Assembly (NCBI RefSeq): GCF_009296025.1
Contig: NZ_CP045178.1
Location: 6,882,001 to 6,946,000, forward strand
Length of the DNA: 64,000 bases
Direction of reading: 5' to 3'
Origin: Streptomyces tsukubensis
Lineage (GTDB): Bacteria; Actinomycetota; Actinomycetes; Streptomycetales; Streptomycetaceae
Shown here: in pieces, positions 34,817 to 45,338 of the stretch
Numbering within the stretch: the first letter of the stretch is position 1
Layout: every line of letters starts with the position of its first letter
Made by a program: the position numbers and the translations under genes
Notes under the pieces: generated by a model
The model's input: only the letters and a program-made list of their open reading frames with translations
Told to the model about the DNA's origin: nothing
Databases searched by the model: none

Positions 34817-37765
34817 TCATGCCCCGGCACGCGTGCCCCCACTGGAATGTCCTGCTCCTGGTGGGTCGCCGCGTCGGACAAGCCCCTGCTCCTGGTGGGC
34901 CGCCGTCGCGGGGGACCCCTCGATGAGGTCGCGCAACTGGGAGCGGGCGGTGACACCCAGCTTGGGGAAGCTGCGGTACAGGTGCGAACCGACCGTGCGG
35001 GGCGAGAGGAAGAGCCTCTCGCCGATCTCACGGTTGGTCAGCCCGCGGGCGGTGAGCCGGACGATCTGCCGCTGTTGCGGGGAGAGCTCGGCGAGCGCGT
35101 CGGGGGCCGCCTCGGTGACGTCGAGGCCGGCGGCGCGCGATTCGGCTCCGGCACGTTCGATCCACGGTCGCGCGCCCAGTCGGCGGAAGACCTCCAGGGC
35201 CTCGGTGAGTGGCCCTCGTGCCGCCGCGATACGCCGACGGCGCCGTAGCCACTCGCCGAGGTCGAGCAGGGTCTGCGCGCGTTCGAAGGGCCAGTACTCC
35301 AGTACCGGATCGGCCAGGGCCGCCCTGAAGTGCGGCTCGGCGTCCTCGTCCTCGGGGTGCGCGAGCAGGCCACGGGCACGGTCGATCAGCGCACGCAGCC
35401 GAGGGGAGACGTTCTCCCCGAGCGCGGCCGCCGAGCGCTCGACGATAGAGGCTGCCTCCTCACGGCGGTCGCAGCGCACAGCGGCGGCGGCCAGATCCGC
35501 GAGAGCCGGGTAGGAGGCGTGGTAGTGCACGGGCGCGCCTTCCGCCGTGAAGACCTTGCGGAGTTGGCCGTACGCGGTCTCGTGGTCGCCTGCCGCCGTT
35601 GCCGCCGCACCCAGCGCACGACGGGCGTAGACGGCGACCGACCGGCTCTCCAGCGGATCGATCAACAGGAGTGCCTCCTCGGCCCGGGTCCGCGCCGACG
35701 CGGCGTCGCCCTGGAAGGCGAGTACGGCGGCGTCCACGGTGGCCGCGCAGGCCACGGCGTGGTCGAGGCCGACCGCCCGGCCGACCGCCGTGGTGCGGGC
35801 GCAGGCCTCGCGGGCCCGTTCCCACAGCCCTCGCTCCACGTAGGCCCAGGAGATGGCCCCGCCAAGACCCTCGGGCAGCGCACCCTGCGACTCCCAGCGG
35901 TCGAAGGCCACGTCAAAGGCGCGGACGGCCTGCGGTGTCTCGTCCAGGAGCCACGCCATGATCCCGACGGCGGTGAGCCGCTCCGGCCGGTCTGCCGCCT
36001 CGGCGACCCACTCCGGTAGCCGGGCCACGATGTGCTCCCGGTTGTCGAAGGGGTCGGACACGGCCCGCACCCAGGTGTACGAGCTCGCGCGGTGGGAGCC
36101 TGCGGGAAAGCGTCGCAGGATGTCCTCGATACGGTGGTGCTGGGTCTCTTCCCCCGAGTAGAAGCGGACCACGGCGGCGCCGGCCAAGAGGTCGAGCCCG
36201 GCGGCGGGCAGGGAGGGCGCCAACCGCTCGGCCGCGTCGGCCAGCCGGGCGAAGACCACGCTGTGGCGCACGGTCAGGACCGCCAGCCGTCCGGCCTGCA
36301 CGGCGGCGGAGGCCAGCAGGGTCGCGTCGTCCGTGCGCGCGCGTACCTCGGCGGCCAACTCCTCCACCCAGGCGATGTCTCCGGTGAACACGGCCGACGC
36401 GGCGGCTTCGACCAGCAACCGCGCACTGTCCTCGCGCCGCGGTGCGAGTTCCGAGGCGCGGCGCAGGGCCAGGGCCGCCGCCGCGTGACCGCCGCGGCGG
36501 CGGGCCCGCCCCGCGGTCCGCTCCAGCTCCGAGGAGACGGCCGCGTCCGGCTGTGGGCAGGCGGCGGCAAGATGCCAGGCACGCCGATCGGGTGCGTCGC
36601 GCAGCATCTCGGCGAGCGCGAGATGTGCCTCGCGCCGGGCGATGGGAGAGGCGGCGTGATACACGGCGGACCGGACCAGTGGATGGCGGAACCGGATGTC
36701 CCCACCGGTCCGCACTACCAGCCCCACCTCACCTGCGGGCAGCCAGACCGCGTCCTCGGCGCGCGGCAGCCCCACCGAGACGGCGATGGCCGAGTCGGCG
36801 CTGTCCATGGCGGCCAGGAGAAGCAACGCCCGCGTGGTGGAGTCGGGGAGGCCGTCCAGGCGTGCGGCGAAGACCCGCTCCAGGTGATCTGTGAGCGGAA
36901 GCGGGCCCACGGACGGCGATCCCGCGGCCGTGCCCCGCGCTGTGGCGGTCCTCGTGAGTTCCACCAGTGCGAGCGGGTTGCCGCCCGCCTGGTCGAGGAT
37001 CAGCGACCTGATGTGGCCGGTGGGGCTCCGAGGCTGTAGGTCGAGCAGCTGATTGGCCGCGACGTTGTCGAGCGGTCCCAGCGTGAGCGTCGGCACATGA
37101 CGGTCGAACCCGGGAAGGCGAGCGCCGGTACGGGCCCCGATCAGCATGGTGACCGGTTCACTCTCCAGCCGTCCGGCCGCGAAGGACAGCGCGTCCAGGG
37201 AGGCACGGTCGCACCAGTGCGCGTCGTCCAGCACCACGAGCACCGGCTGGTGAGCGTCCATGCCTGGCAAGTGCTGGTCGCCCAGGCCTGACAACAGGTT
37301 CAGGACGGCGACCCCGACCAGCATGGGATCGGGCACCGACGCGGCCGTCCCCTCGCCGAAGGCGTCCCGCAACGCGGCGCGCTGCCTCTCAGGCAGTCCG
37401 TCCGTCTCGGCCGCCACCGGCCGCAGCAATGCGTGCAGTGCGGAGAAAGCCAGGCTCGACTCCGACTCGCTCCCCTCGGCGCGCAGTACGCGAGCACCGC
37501 CCGCTTCGGCCCGGCGCACCGCCTGCTCAAGGAGCGCGCTCTTGCCGGTACCCACATCACCGACCACCATCAGCACGGGCTCGGCGGACACCGCGTACGA
37601 GTGCGGATGCGAGTAGGAGGTCGGGTGCGATCCCGATCCGGGGTACGGGTACGGGCCCACCGCACGAAAGACGCGTGCCAACTCCGCGTCGCGGCCGACG
37701 GTCGGCTCCGCCGTATCCGGCTCCGTTCTCATGACCGCACCGCGGTCGCCTGCGTGCTCGTCCAC
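34817..37765 (-). CDS. LuxR-type ATPase regulator (LAL family)
   Basis: 982 residues from a GTG at 37765 (ATG at 37732 is an alternative). N-terminal STAND/AAA ATPase: Walker A GDVGTGKS at residues 69-76 and a Walker B LVVLDDAHW at about 185-193. A long TPR-like helical middle follows, then a C-terminal LuxR helix-turn-helix (SPQQRQIVRLTARGLTNREIGERL, about residues 893-916). LAL proteins are ATP-dependent activators, often of specialised metabolism. Divergent from the MBL-hydrolase/esterase operon, its likely target. Confidence 0.92.
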   Translation of the reverse strand: MDEHAGDRGAVMRTEPDTAEPTVGRDAELARVFRAVGPYPYPGSGSHPTSYSHPHSYAVSAEPVLMVVGDVGTGKSALLEQAVRRAEAGGARVLRAEGSESESSLAFSALHALLRPVAAETDGLPERQRAALRDAFGEGTAASVPDPMLVGVAVLNLLSGLGDQHLPGMDAHQPVLVVLDDAHWCDRASLDALSFAAGRLESEPVTMLIGARTGARLPGFDRHVPTLTLGPLDNVAANQLLDLQPRSPTGHIRSLILDQAGGNPLALVELTRTATARGTAAGSPSVGPLPLTDHLERVFAARLDGLPDSTTRALLLLAAMDSADSAIAVSVGLPRAEDAVWLPAGEVGLVVRTGGDIRFRHPLVRSAVYHAASPIARREAHLALAEMLRDAPDRRAWHLAAACPQPDAAVSSELERTAGRARRRGGHAAAALALRRASELAPRREDSARLLVEAAASAVFTGDIAWVEELAAEVRARTDDATLLASAAVQAGRLAVLTVRHSVVFARLADAAERLAPSLPAAGLDLLAGAAVVRFYSGEETQHHRIEDILRRFPAGSHRASSYTWVRAVSDPFDNREHIVARLPEWVAEAADRPERLTAVGIMAWLLDETPQAVRAFDVAFDRWESQGALPEGLGGAISWAYVERGLWERAREACARTTAVGRAVGLDHAVACAATVDAAVLAFQGDAASARTRAEEALLLIDPLESRSVAVYARRALGAAATAAGDHETAYGQLRKVFTAEGAPVHYHASYPALADLAAAAVRCDRREEAASIVERSAAALGENVSPRLRALIDRARGLLAHPEDEDAEPHFRAALADPVLEYWPFERAQTLLDLGEWLRRRRRIAAARGPLTEALEVFRRLGARPWIERAGAESRAAGLDVTEAAPDALAELSPQQRQIVRLTARGLTNREIGERLFLSPRTVGSHLYRSFPKLGVTARSQLRDLIEGSPATAAHQEQGLVRRGDPPGAGHSSGGTRAGA

Positions 37766-37960
37766 GGAGTCTCTCGCAATCGCGGCCTTCGATCGGAGGC
37801 GCCTTGCCCCGGCCTGTCCAGGCTACAAGCGGCCGGGTCCGGACCTCGGGCCCTGGACGAGGGTGCGGGTACGGGTGCAGTCACGTGACGGATACCGCGG
37901 GCACCCGGGCCGCTCCTACGGTTCCCCAAAAGCCTCCACATACCCGAGCGAGGGATTCTC

Positions 37961-38875
37961 ATGGACCAAATCGAGCTGGGCAACATATCCATCACACGGG
38001 TATGGGAATACTTCGGGTCCGTCGAAATGACGCCCGACACCTTCTTCCCCGACAGCCCGAAGGAAGTGTGGGACGAAGCCGCGCCCTGGCTGGCCCCGCA
38101 TTTTGTGGACCACGAGACGAACGTCGTGAATTCCGCGATCCAGACCTGGCTGCTGCGCAGCGAAGGCAGGACCATCCTCGTGGACACCGGCGTGGGCAAC
38201 CACAAGGACCGCCCGTACTCGCCGGTCTGGAACCGCCTCGAAACAGGCTTCCTGGCCAATCTCGCCCGCGCCGGAGTCACGCCGGAAGACGTGGACATCG
38301 TGATCAACACACATCTCCACGTCGACCACGTCGGCTGGAACACGTACCTGGACGGTCGGCGGTGGGTACCCACCTTCCCCCGTGCCACTTATCTGATGCC
38401 GAAGGACGACTTCGACTTCTGGAATCCCGAGAACGACCACAAACCGCTGCTCGGCCGAGGTAACCAGAATGTCTTCGAGGACAGCGTGGCCCCGGTGCAC
38501 CAGGCCGGCCGGACGCTGCTGTGGGAGAACAGCCACCGCATCGATGCCGGCCTCCGCCTGGACGCGGCTCCCGGACACACCCCGGGCTCCTCCGTACTGA
38601 CTCTCACCTCGGGGACGGACCGCGCGGTATTCGTCGGCGACATGCTGCACAACCCCGTACAGATCATCCAGCCCGACGCGAACAGCTGCTTCTGCGAGGA
38701 CCCCGCGGGCGCCCGTGCCACCCGTCGCAAGGTGCTGGGCTGGGCGGCCGACAACAACGCACTCGTGATCCCCGCGCACTTGGGTGGCCACGGCGCAGCC
38801 GAGGTGGTACGCGAAGGGGACAGGTTCGCCATCAAGGGCTGGGCCCCCTTCACCCCGTACACCGAGCAGGCTTGA
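37961..38875 (+). CDS. MBL fold metallo-hydrolase
   Basis: 304 residues from the ATG at 37961. Dizinc signature HLHVDHVG at about residues 112-119, later His/Asp ligands in DAAPGHTPGSS and FVGDMLHNP, and a last His in PAHLGGHG. A lactonase- or glyoxalase-like hydrolase; quorum-signal lactonases share this group but the substrate cannot be told. 22 bases before the esterase, so one operon. Confidence 0.9.
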   Translation: MDQIELGNISITRVWEYFGSVEMTPDTFFPDSPKEVWDEAAPWLAPHFVDHETNVVNSAIQTWLLRSEGRTILVDTGVGNHKDRPYSPVWNRLETGFLANLARAGVTPEDVDIVINTHLHVDHVGWNTYLDGRRWVPTFPRATYLMPKDDFDFWNPENDHKPLLGRGNQNVFEDSVAPVHQAGRTLLWENSHRIDAGLRLDAAPGHTPGSSVLTLTSGTDRAVFVGDMLHNPVQIIQPDANSCFCEDPAGARATRRKVLGWAADNNALVIPAHLGGHGAAEVVREGDRFAIKGWAPFTPYTEQA

Positions 38876-38897
38876 GACTCACGAAAAGGCACCAGAC

Positions 38898-40604
<1,707 letters not shown>

Positions 40605-40613
40605 CCAACTGGC

Positions 40614-40662
40614 CGGTGATCGGTGATCGGTGATCGGTGATCGGTGATCGGTGATCGGTGAT
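40614..40662. repeat. Seven-copy 7-bp tandem repeat after the esterase
   Basis: Seven contiguous CGGTGAT units begin ten bases after the esterase stop. Each contains GATC at the junction with the next unit. Not coding; possibly a transcription-end or protein-binding array. Confidence 0.92.
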
Positions 40663-40875
40663 CGCGGGCAGGGCGGCGGCGAAGTACCTCGCCCATGTGC
40701 GCCGCGCGCCTCAACACCACCGCACTGCGGCCGGGTTGAGGTGTGACGTGCGTGGGGAGTGTGAAGACTTCGGGCACAGCTCTCGGGATTCGGTGACGGG
40801 AGCGGAAAACTCGGAGGGTTCGCTCGACGCTCTCGAACAGGTCGGGCGCCGACCTACGCGATGGGAGACCGATCG

Positions 40876-41796
40876 ATGATGTTCACCTCGGTACGGAGCA
40901 GATTGCGGGCGGCCGCGCTCGCGCTCTCGGCCGTCGCCGCCCTGGGCCTCGGCGCGACCACCACGACCGGTGCGGCAGCGGCCCCCGCACTCGCGAAAGA
41001 GGGGCCGACCTCGGTGGCGTACGTCGAGGTGAACAACAACAGCATGCTGAACGTCGGCAAGTACTCCCTCGCGAATGGCGGCGGCAATGTCTTCGACGTC
41101 GCCGTGATCTTCGCGGCGAACATCAACTACGACACGAGCACGAAGACGGCGCAGCTCTACTTCAACGAGAACGTGCAGCGTGTCCTCGACAACGCGGCCA
41201 CGCAAATTCGACCGTTGCAGCAGAAGGGCATCAAGGTCGTCCTCTCGGTACTCGGCAACCACCAAGGGGCGGGGTTCGCCAACTTCCCGTCACAGGCGGC
41301 GGCGTCGGCGTACGCGAAACAACTGTCGGACACAGTGACCAAGTACGGTCTCGACGGCATCGACTTCGACGACGAGTACGCCGAGTACGGCAAGAACGGC
41401 ACCGGCCAGCCCAACGACAGCTCGTTCGTACACCTGGTGACGGCGTTGCGCGCGAACATGCCGGGCAAGATAATCAGCCTCTACAACATCGGCCCGGCCG
41501 CGTCGCGTCTCTCGTACGGAGGCGTTGACGTCTCGTCCAAGTTCGACTACGCCTGGAACCCGTACTACGGCTCCTGGCAGGTCCCCGGCATCGCACTGCC
41601 CAAGTCGAAACTGTCACCGGCGGCAGTCGAAATCGGCCGAACCTCCCAGAGCACGGCCGCGGACCTCGCCCGCCGCACGGTCAGCGGCGGATACGGCGTC
41701 TACCTGACGTACAACCTCGACGGCACAGACCGCAGCGCGGACGTCTCCGCGTTCACCAGGGAGCTGTACGGCAGTGAGGCCGTTTACACGCCGTAA
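40876..41796 (+). CDS. Endo-beta-N-acetylglucosaminidase H (secreted, GH18)
   Basis: 306 residues if the ATG at 40876 is used (40861 and 40879 are other ATGs). A Sec signal peptide (LRAAALALSAVAALGLGA) is followed by a mature region nearly identical in pattern to Endo H of Streptomyces plicatus, recalled from the literature: EVNNNSMLNVGKYSLANGGG and SLYNIGPAASRLSYGG. The GH18 catalytic motif DGIDFDDEYAEYG supplies the catalytic Glu. Cleaves the chitobiose core of N-linked high-mannose glycans, outside the cell. Confidence 0.97.
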   Translation: MMFTSVRSRLRAAALALSAVAALGLGATTTTGAAAAPALAKEGPTSVAYVEVNNNSMLNVGKYSLANGGGNVFDVAVIFAANINYDTSTKTAQLYFNENVQRVLDNAATQIRPLQQKGIKVVLSVLGNHQGAGFANFPSQAAASAYAKQLSDTVTKYGLDGIDFDDEYAEYGKNGTGQPNDSSFVHLVTALRANMPGKIISLYNIGPAASRLSYGGVDVSSKFDYAWNPYYGSWQVPGIALPKSKLSPAAVEIGRTSQSTAADLARRTVSGGYGVYLTYNLDGTDRSADVSAFTRELYGSEAVYTP

Positions 41797-41798
41797 GG

Positions 41799-41834
41799 CT
41801 GGCGCGAGGGCCCGGCCGGGGGCTGCCGCGCCAG
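41799..41834. terminator. Terminator hairpin after Endo H
   Basis: Arms CTGGCGCG (41799-41806) and CGCGCCAG (41827-41834) pair two bases after the stop codon, with a 20-base GC-rich loop. Confidence 0.6.
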
Positions 41835-41835
41835 G

Positions 41836-41863
41836 GTGCTCCCCGCGCGTGCGGGGTGGACCC
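41836..41863. CRISPR. Orphan type I-E-like CRISPR repeat (single, no array)
   Basis: The 28 bases GTGCTCCCCGCGCGTGCGGGG+TGGACCC have the palindromic CCCCGCGCGTGCGGGG core of actinobacterial type I-E repeats. A weak second copy (TGCTCCCC then divergent bases) begins at about 41902, 66 bases away, not the 61 expected. There is no array and no cas gene in the window, so this is a relic or a coincidental hairpin. Confidence 0.35.
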
Positions 41864-42158
41864 TGCCTGAGCATGAGCAAGGCCGCCAAGGAAGCGCGCG
41901 ACTGCTCCCCACGCACACACTTTCCAGGCCGGTCGCGTACTGCTGCGCCTCGTCACTGCCCGGGGACAGCAACCGGCCGAGGCTCGGCCGCCACAAACGG
42001 CGCCCCCGACCTGCGCACGATGCCACTGACTGCCGTCCAGTCAGCACACGCTGTTCGCAGCCCACCAGGACTGGCCGACGTGCACCTTGTCGTCACAGGG
42101 GACCGACGGGCTGGACGTCGCGCCCGCGGTCGCTTCCGCCGGATCACGTTCGGCTGAC
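41864..42158. other. Intergenic region, no gene supported
   Basis: About 300 bases between the CRISPR-like repeat and the end of the NicO-type gene; nothing further recognised. Confidence 0.5.
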
Positions 42159-43889
42159 CTACCAGGGCCCTGCGGCTGCCCTCAGAGTTAGTAGCACACC
42201 GACGAGGAGTACCAGCCCGGCGGATGCGGCGGGAAGGATCCCGGAGAGGCGGGCGGCCGGGGCGCGGAGTCGAGCGTACTTGTCCGCACCTGCCTCGAAC
42301 CTGTCGCGCAGCCGGACCAGCAGCAGGCCGGCGAGGGTGAGTGTGGCGGCCATGCCGAGGCCGTAGCCGACCACGAGCAGCACGCCGAAGGCGGTACGTC
42401 CGAGGGCTACCGCACCGAGCAGGACGACCAGGGCGGAGGGGCTGGGGACCAGGCCCCCGGCGATTCCCATACCGATCAGGCCGGTGCGGGACATCCTGGT
42501 CCCGTGTGCGCGGCCGGCCGCGGCCGGATGCGAAGTGGGGGCAGGGGTGCGGGGGTCGGCCGTGGCAGGGGCGAGGACCGTCCCTGCCTGTCCGGCCGCG
42601 GGTGACGTCGGCGGGCGCCGCCGCCTTGGCAGGAGGCGCGTCGCAGCCGGCCGGACGGCCACGAGCGCCGTCCGGGGGCCGTGGCCGTGACTGTTCTCCG
42701 GGTGGGAAGGGGATCCCGACGCGGATGCGTCACCGTGCCCGTAGTCACCCCCGTGGTGGTGACTGTGCCCGTGGCCGTGCTGATGCGCGTGCCGGTGACT
42801 GTGCCCGTTCCCGTGCACATGGTGGTCGGCGCCCTTGGTCACTGCGGTGCGCAGGAGCCACAGGCCGATCCCGGTGACCATCAGCCCGCTGATCAGGCCG
42901 AGCCAGGTCAGGACGGTCTCCCCCGCCAGTGAGGTTGCGACCGGCAGGGCCAGTCCGAGCGCCAGGACACCTGCGGTGTGGGTGAAGGTGACCGTGGCAC
43001 CGACGGTGACGGCGTCTCGCGGAGTGCCCCGGCGGCCTGCCAGGTATGCGGCCATGATCGTCTTGCCGTGACCGGGGAGCGCCGCGTGCGAGGCGCCGAG
43101 CACCAACGAGAGCAGCAGCGCCAGGAGACCTGCGGAGATGGTGAGTTCGCGTCGCCCCACTAGCGCATCGAAGGCGGTGGACACCTTGCCGAGTGCCGCG
43201 GTGAGCGGGCCGGCTCCGGGCAGCGGCGTACCCGTGGTGGCGTCGGAGCGGCCGTTCCCCGGCTCGGCGCGCAGTCGGGCGGACCGCTGGTCCAGGGGCG
43301 TGGCCAGCGGGTCCTTCGGGTAGTGGCGGAGTTCGTCGGTGGGCGAGGTGGTGGGCAGCGTCGACCGGGTGAGTGTGACGCCCTGCCCGCGTGCGGTCAT
43401 CTCCTGCCAGCCGATGCGCCGTTCGTCGTAGGCGGTGCGCACGTCGAGGTCCGCCGGTCCGGCGAGATCGGCGGGGGCGCTCAGGGTGCAGCTCAGCCTG
43501 CTGGTCCGCAGACCAGCTTCGCCCGGGCGGTAGTTGAGGGTGCTGTTCCCGGTCTTCCAGCGCACCGGCGTGCCCGCGATGTCCAGGTGCAACTGCCGGG
43601 CGAGCACAGCGCAGCTCTCGGCGGCGAAGGAGCGGGCTTCGGCCGGGTCGACCCCGCCGTTGTGGTCGCGGTCGACTCGCGGGCGTTCCTGCGCGGTGGC
43701 GATCTCCGCACGGTCCACGACGATCAGGCCGTCGATGGCGTCCTGTCGGAGGACCAGCCCGGTGTGGTGATTGACCGTGAAGTTGCCCAGGGGATGCGCG
43801 TGCGCGGTGGTGGCGAGGCTGGTCAGGACCGCGGTCAGCGTTCCGGTGAGGGTCAGTGCGGCAGAGAGGCGGAGGGACTTTCGGTTCAT
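42159..43889 (-). CDS. NicO/RcnA-like nickel-cobalt transporter with signal domain
   Basis: 576 residues. Signal peptide (LTAVLTSLATTAHAHP) and an extracytoplasmic domain (about residues 30-220) come before a NicO-type transporter with six predicted helices. Family motifs: SLVLGASHAALPGHGKTIMAAYLAG and FTHTAGVLALG, and later MGIAGGLVPSPSALVVLLGA. A cytoplasmic His-rich loop (HGNGHSHRHAHQHGHGHSHHHGG) sits between helices and probably binds Ni or Co. Start overlaps the TPR stop (ATGA). The role is uptake or efflux of divalent metal. Confidence 0.86.
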   Translation of the reverse strand: MNRKSLRLSAALTLTGTLTAVLTSLATTAHAHPLGNFTVNHHTGLVLRQDAIDGLIVVDRAEIATAQERPRVDRDHNGGVDPAEARSFAAESCAVLARQLHLDIAGTPVRWKTGNSTLNYRPGEAGLRTSRLSCTLSAPADLAGPADLDVRTAYDERRIGWQEMTARGQGVTLTRSTLPTTSPTDELRHYPKDPLATPLDQRSARLRAEPGNGRSDATTGTPLPGAGPLTAALGKVSTAFDALVGRRELTISAGLLALLLSLVLGASHAALPGHGKTIMAAYLAGRRGTPRDAVTVGATVTFTHTAGVLALGLALPVATSLAGETVLTWLGLISGLMVTGIGLWLLRTAVTKGADHHVHGNGHSHRHAHQHGHGHSHHHGGDYGHGDASASGSPSHPENSHGHGPRTALVAVRPAATRLLPRRRRPPTSPAAGQAGTVLAPATADPRTPAPTSHPAAAGRAHGTRMSRTGLIGMGIAGGLVPSPSALVVLLGAVALGRTAFGVLLVVGYGLGMAATLTLAGLLLVRLRDRFEAGADKYARLRAPAARLSGILPAASAGLVLLVGVLLTLRAAAGPW

Positions 43890-45226
43890 CGGTCGGATTC
43901 GATTCTGCTGAGCGCGGCACGCGCCCGGGGGGCGTCCACCGGGTGGAAGTGGGGGTCGATGTCCAGGGCCCGCCGGAGGTCCTTCCGGGCGGCCTCCGTT
44001 CTGCCGAGTGCCTGGTTGATCAGCGCCCGGTGATAGTGGAACGGTGCGCTGACCGTGCCCAGTGCGAGTGCGAGGTGGGCCTGCTCGATGGCCTCGGTGT
44101 CGCGGCCGGCCCGGTGCAGGGCCCAGGCGAACGCGTCGTGGACCGCGATGAATGGCCGCTGTCGCAGAGCGGCACGACCCATCGTGACTGCCGTGTCCGG
44201 GTCTCCGTGATCGGCCTCGAAGAGGACCCCGTCCACGTCGGCTACTCCACCGGTCGCTCGTCTCACCCTCTCCTGCGCCCGGAGTACGTCGTACTGCTCC
44301 TCGGCCTTCTGCGGGTGCCCGAGGGACCGTTGGAGGTCTGCCAGGCCGAGGAGGTACTGCGGCAGAGGCGCGGCGGCGATGGCGGCGGTGAAGTCGGCGA
44401 CTGCCGGGGCGCGTTGCCCCAGGGCGGTGTGGGCGCGCGCCCGCGTCTCAAGCAGGGCGGCGTCCCCGGGCAGGGCCACGAGCCCCGTACCGGCGAGGTC
44501 CAGAGCGGTACGCGGATCTCCGGATTCCAGGGCGAGAGTCGCGAGATGGGTCAGGGCGAACGCCCTCTCCGCCGGAGTTCCGGCGGCCTGGAAGGACTTG
44601 TTCATCAGATCGCGCGCCCTGGCCCTGTCGCCCCTGAGTTCCCAGCTGTAGGAGGCGCGCGCGAGGGCGCTGCTGTCGGGTCTGAGGTCGGTCATGCGCT
44701 GGACGACGGTGTAGGAGTCCTCGTACCGGCCGAGTTGGGTGAGTGCGTCCGCGAGGACGCCTTGGGCCGGTGCGCTGTAGGGGTTGGAGGTGGTTGCCCG
44801 CTGTGCCCAGGTCAGGGCGTCGGCGAAGTGGTGGCGGGCCGCTTCGAGAGCGCCCATCCCGGTCTCTGCCGCGAAGTTGCCGGACGGCTGGAGGGACAGG
44901 GACTTTCGCAGTGCGGTTTCGGCGCGGGTGTAGGTGGCGGCGTCCGCAGTGCTGCGTGCCTGTTGCACGTAGGCCATACCGAGAGAGGACCAGCCCGCGG
45001 GGTCGGCGGGCAGCTTTCGTACACGGGCCCGGCGGGCTTCGACCGCGTCCGTGCTGCGGGGGGCGGCCACCGCGGACCGTGTAGTCGACGCCTGCTGCGG
45101 CGGAGCCAGGCCCAGTGCTCCGACCGTGAACAGAACGGCCCCCAGGGTGAGGGCGACGGCCGTGTTGCGCAGTCGTCCGCCACCGCGGGCCGGTGGGGTG
45201 GGGGCATTGTCGGTCGGGCCTGGCAC
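43886..45226 (-). CDS. TPR-repeat membrane-anchored protein
   Basis: 446 residues. A hydrophobic N-terminal helix (LRNTAVALTLGAVLFTVGALGLA) is followed by about eight to ten TPR-like helical pairs. These act as protein-interaction scaffolds. Conserved between a DUF4331 gene and a NicO-type gene, so it may join them functionally. Stop overlaps the transporter start. Confidence 0.85.
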   Translation of the reverse strand: MPGPTDNAPTPPARGGGRLRNTAVALTLGAVLFTVGALGLAPPQQASTTRSAVAAPRSTDAVEARRARVRKLPADPAGWSSLGMAYVQQARSTADAATYTRAETALRKSLSLQPSGNFAAETGMGALEAARHHFADALTWAQRATTSNPYSAPAQGVLADALTQLGRYEDSYTVVQRMTDLRPDSSALARASYSWELRGDRARARDLMNKSFQAAGTPAERAFALTHLATLALESGDPRTALDLAGTGLVALPGDAALLETRARAHTALGQRAPAVADFTAAIAAAPLPQYLLGLADLQRSLGHPQKAEEQYDVLRAQERVRRATGGVADVDGVLFEADHGDPDTAVTMGRAALRQRPFIAVHDAFAWALHRAGRDTEAIEQAHLALALGTVSAPFHYHRALINQALGRTEAARKDLRRALDIDPHFHPVDAPRARAALSRIESDR

Positions 45227-45338
45227 TGGTACTCCCTGTGATGTGTGACGGGCAGGAGGCGGAAGCGGTGTCCGGACCGGTGGATCCGGCCCGGACTCCG
45301 TTGTCAGCCGGGATCACCCCTGGACCAGGGGTGGCCGG

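Noticed and set aside
41864..41910. Second CRISPR repeat copy and a true array
   Set aside because: Only eight bases match at 66-base spacing, and no third copy or cas gene exists in the window.
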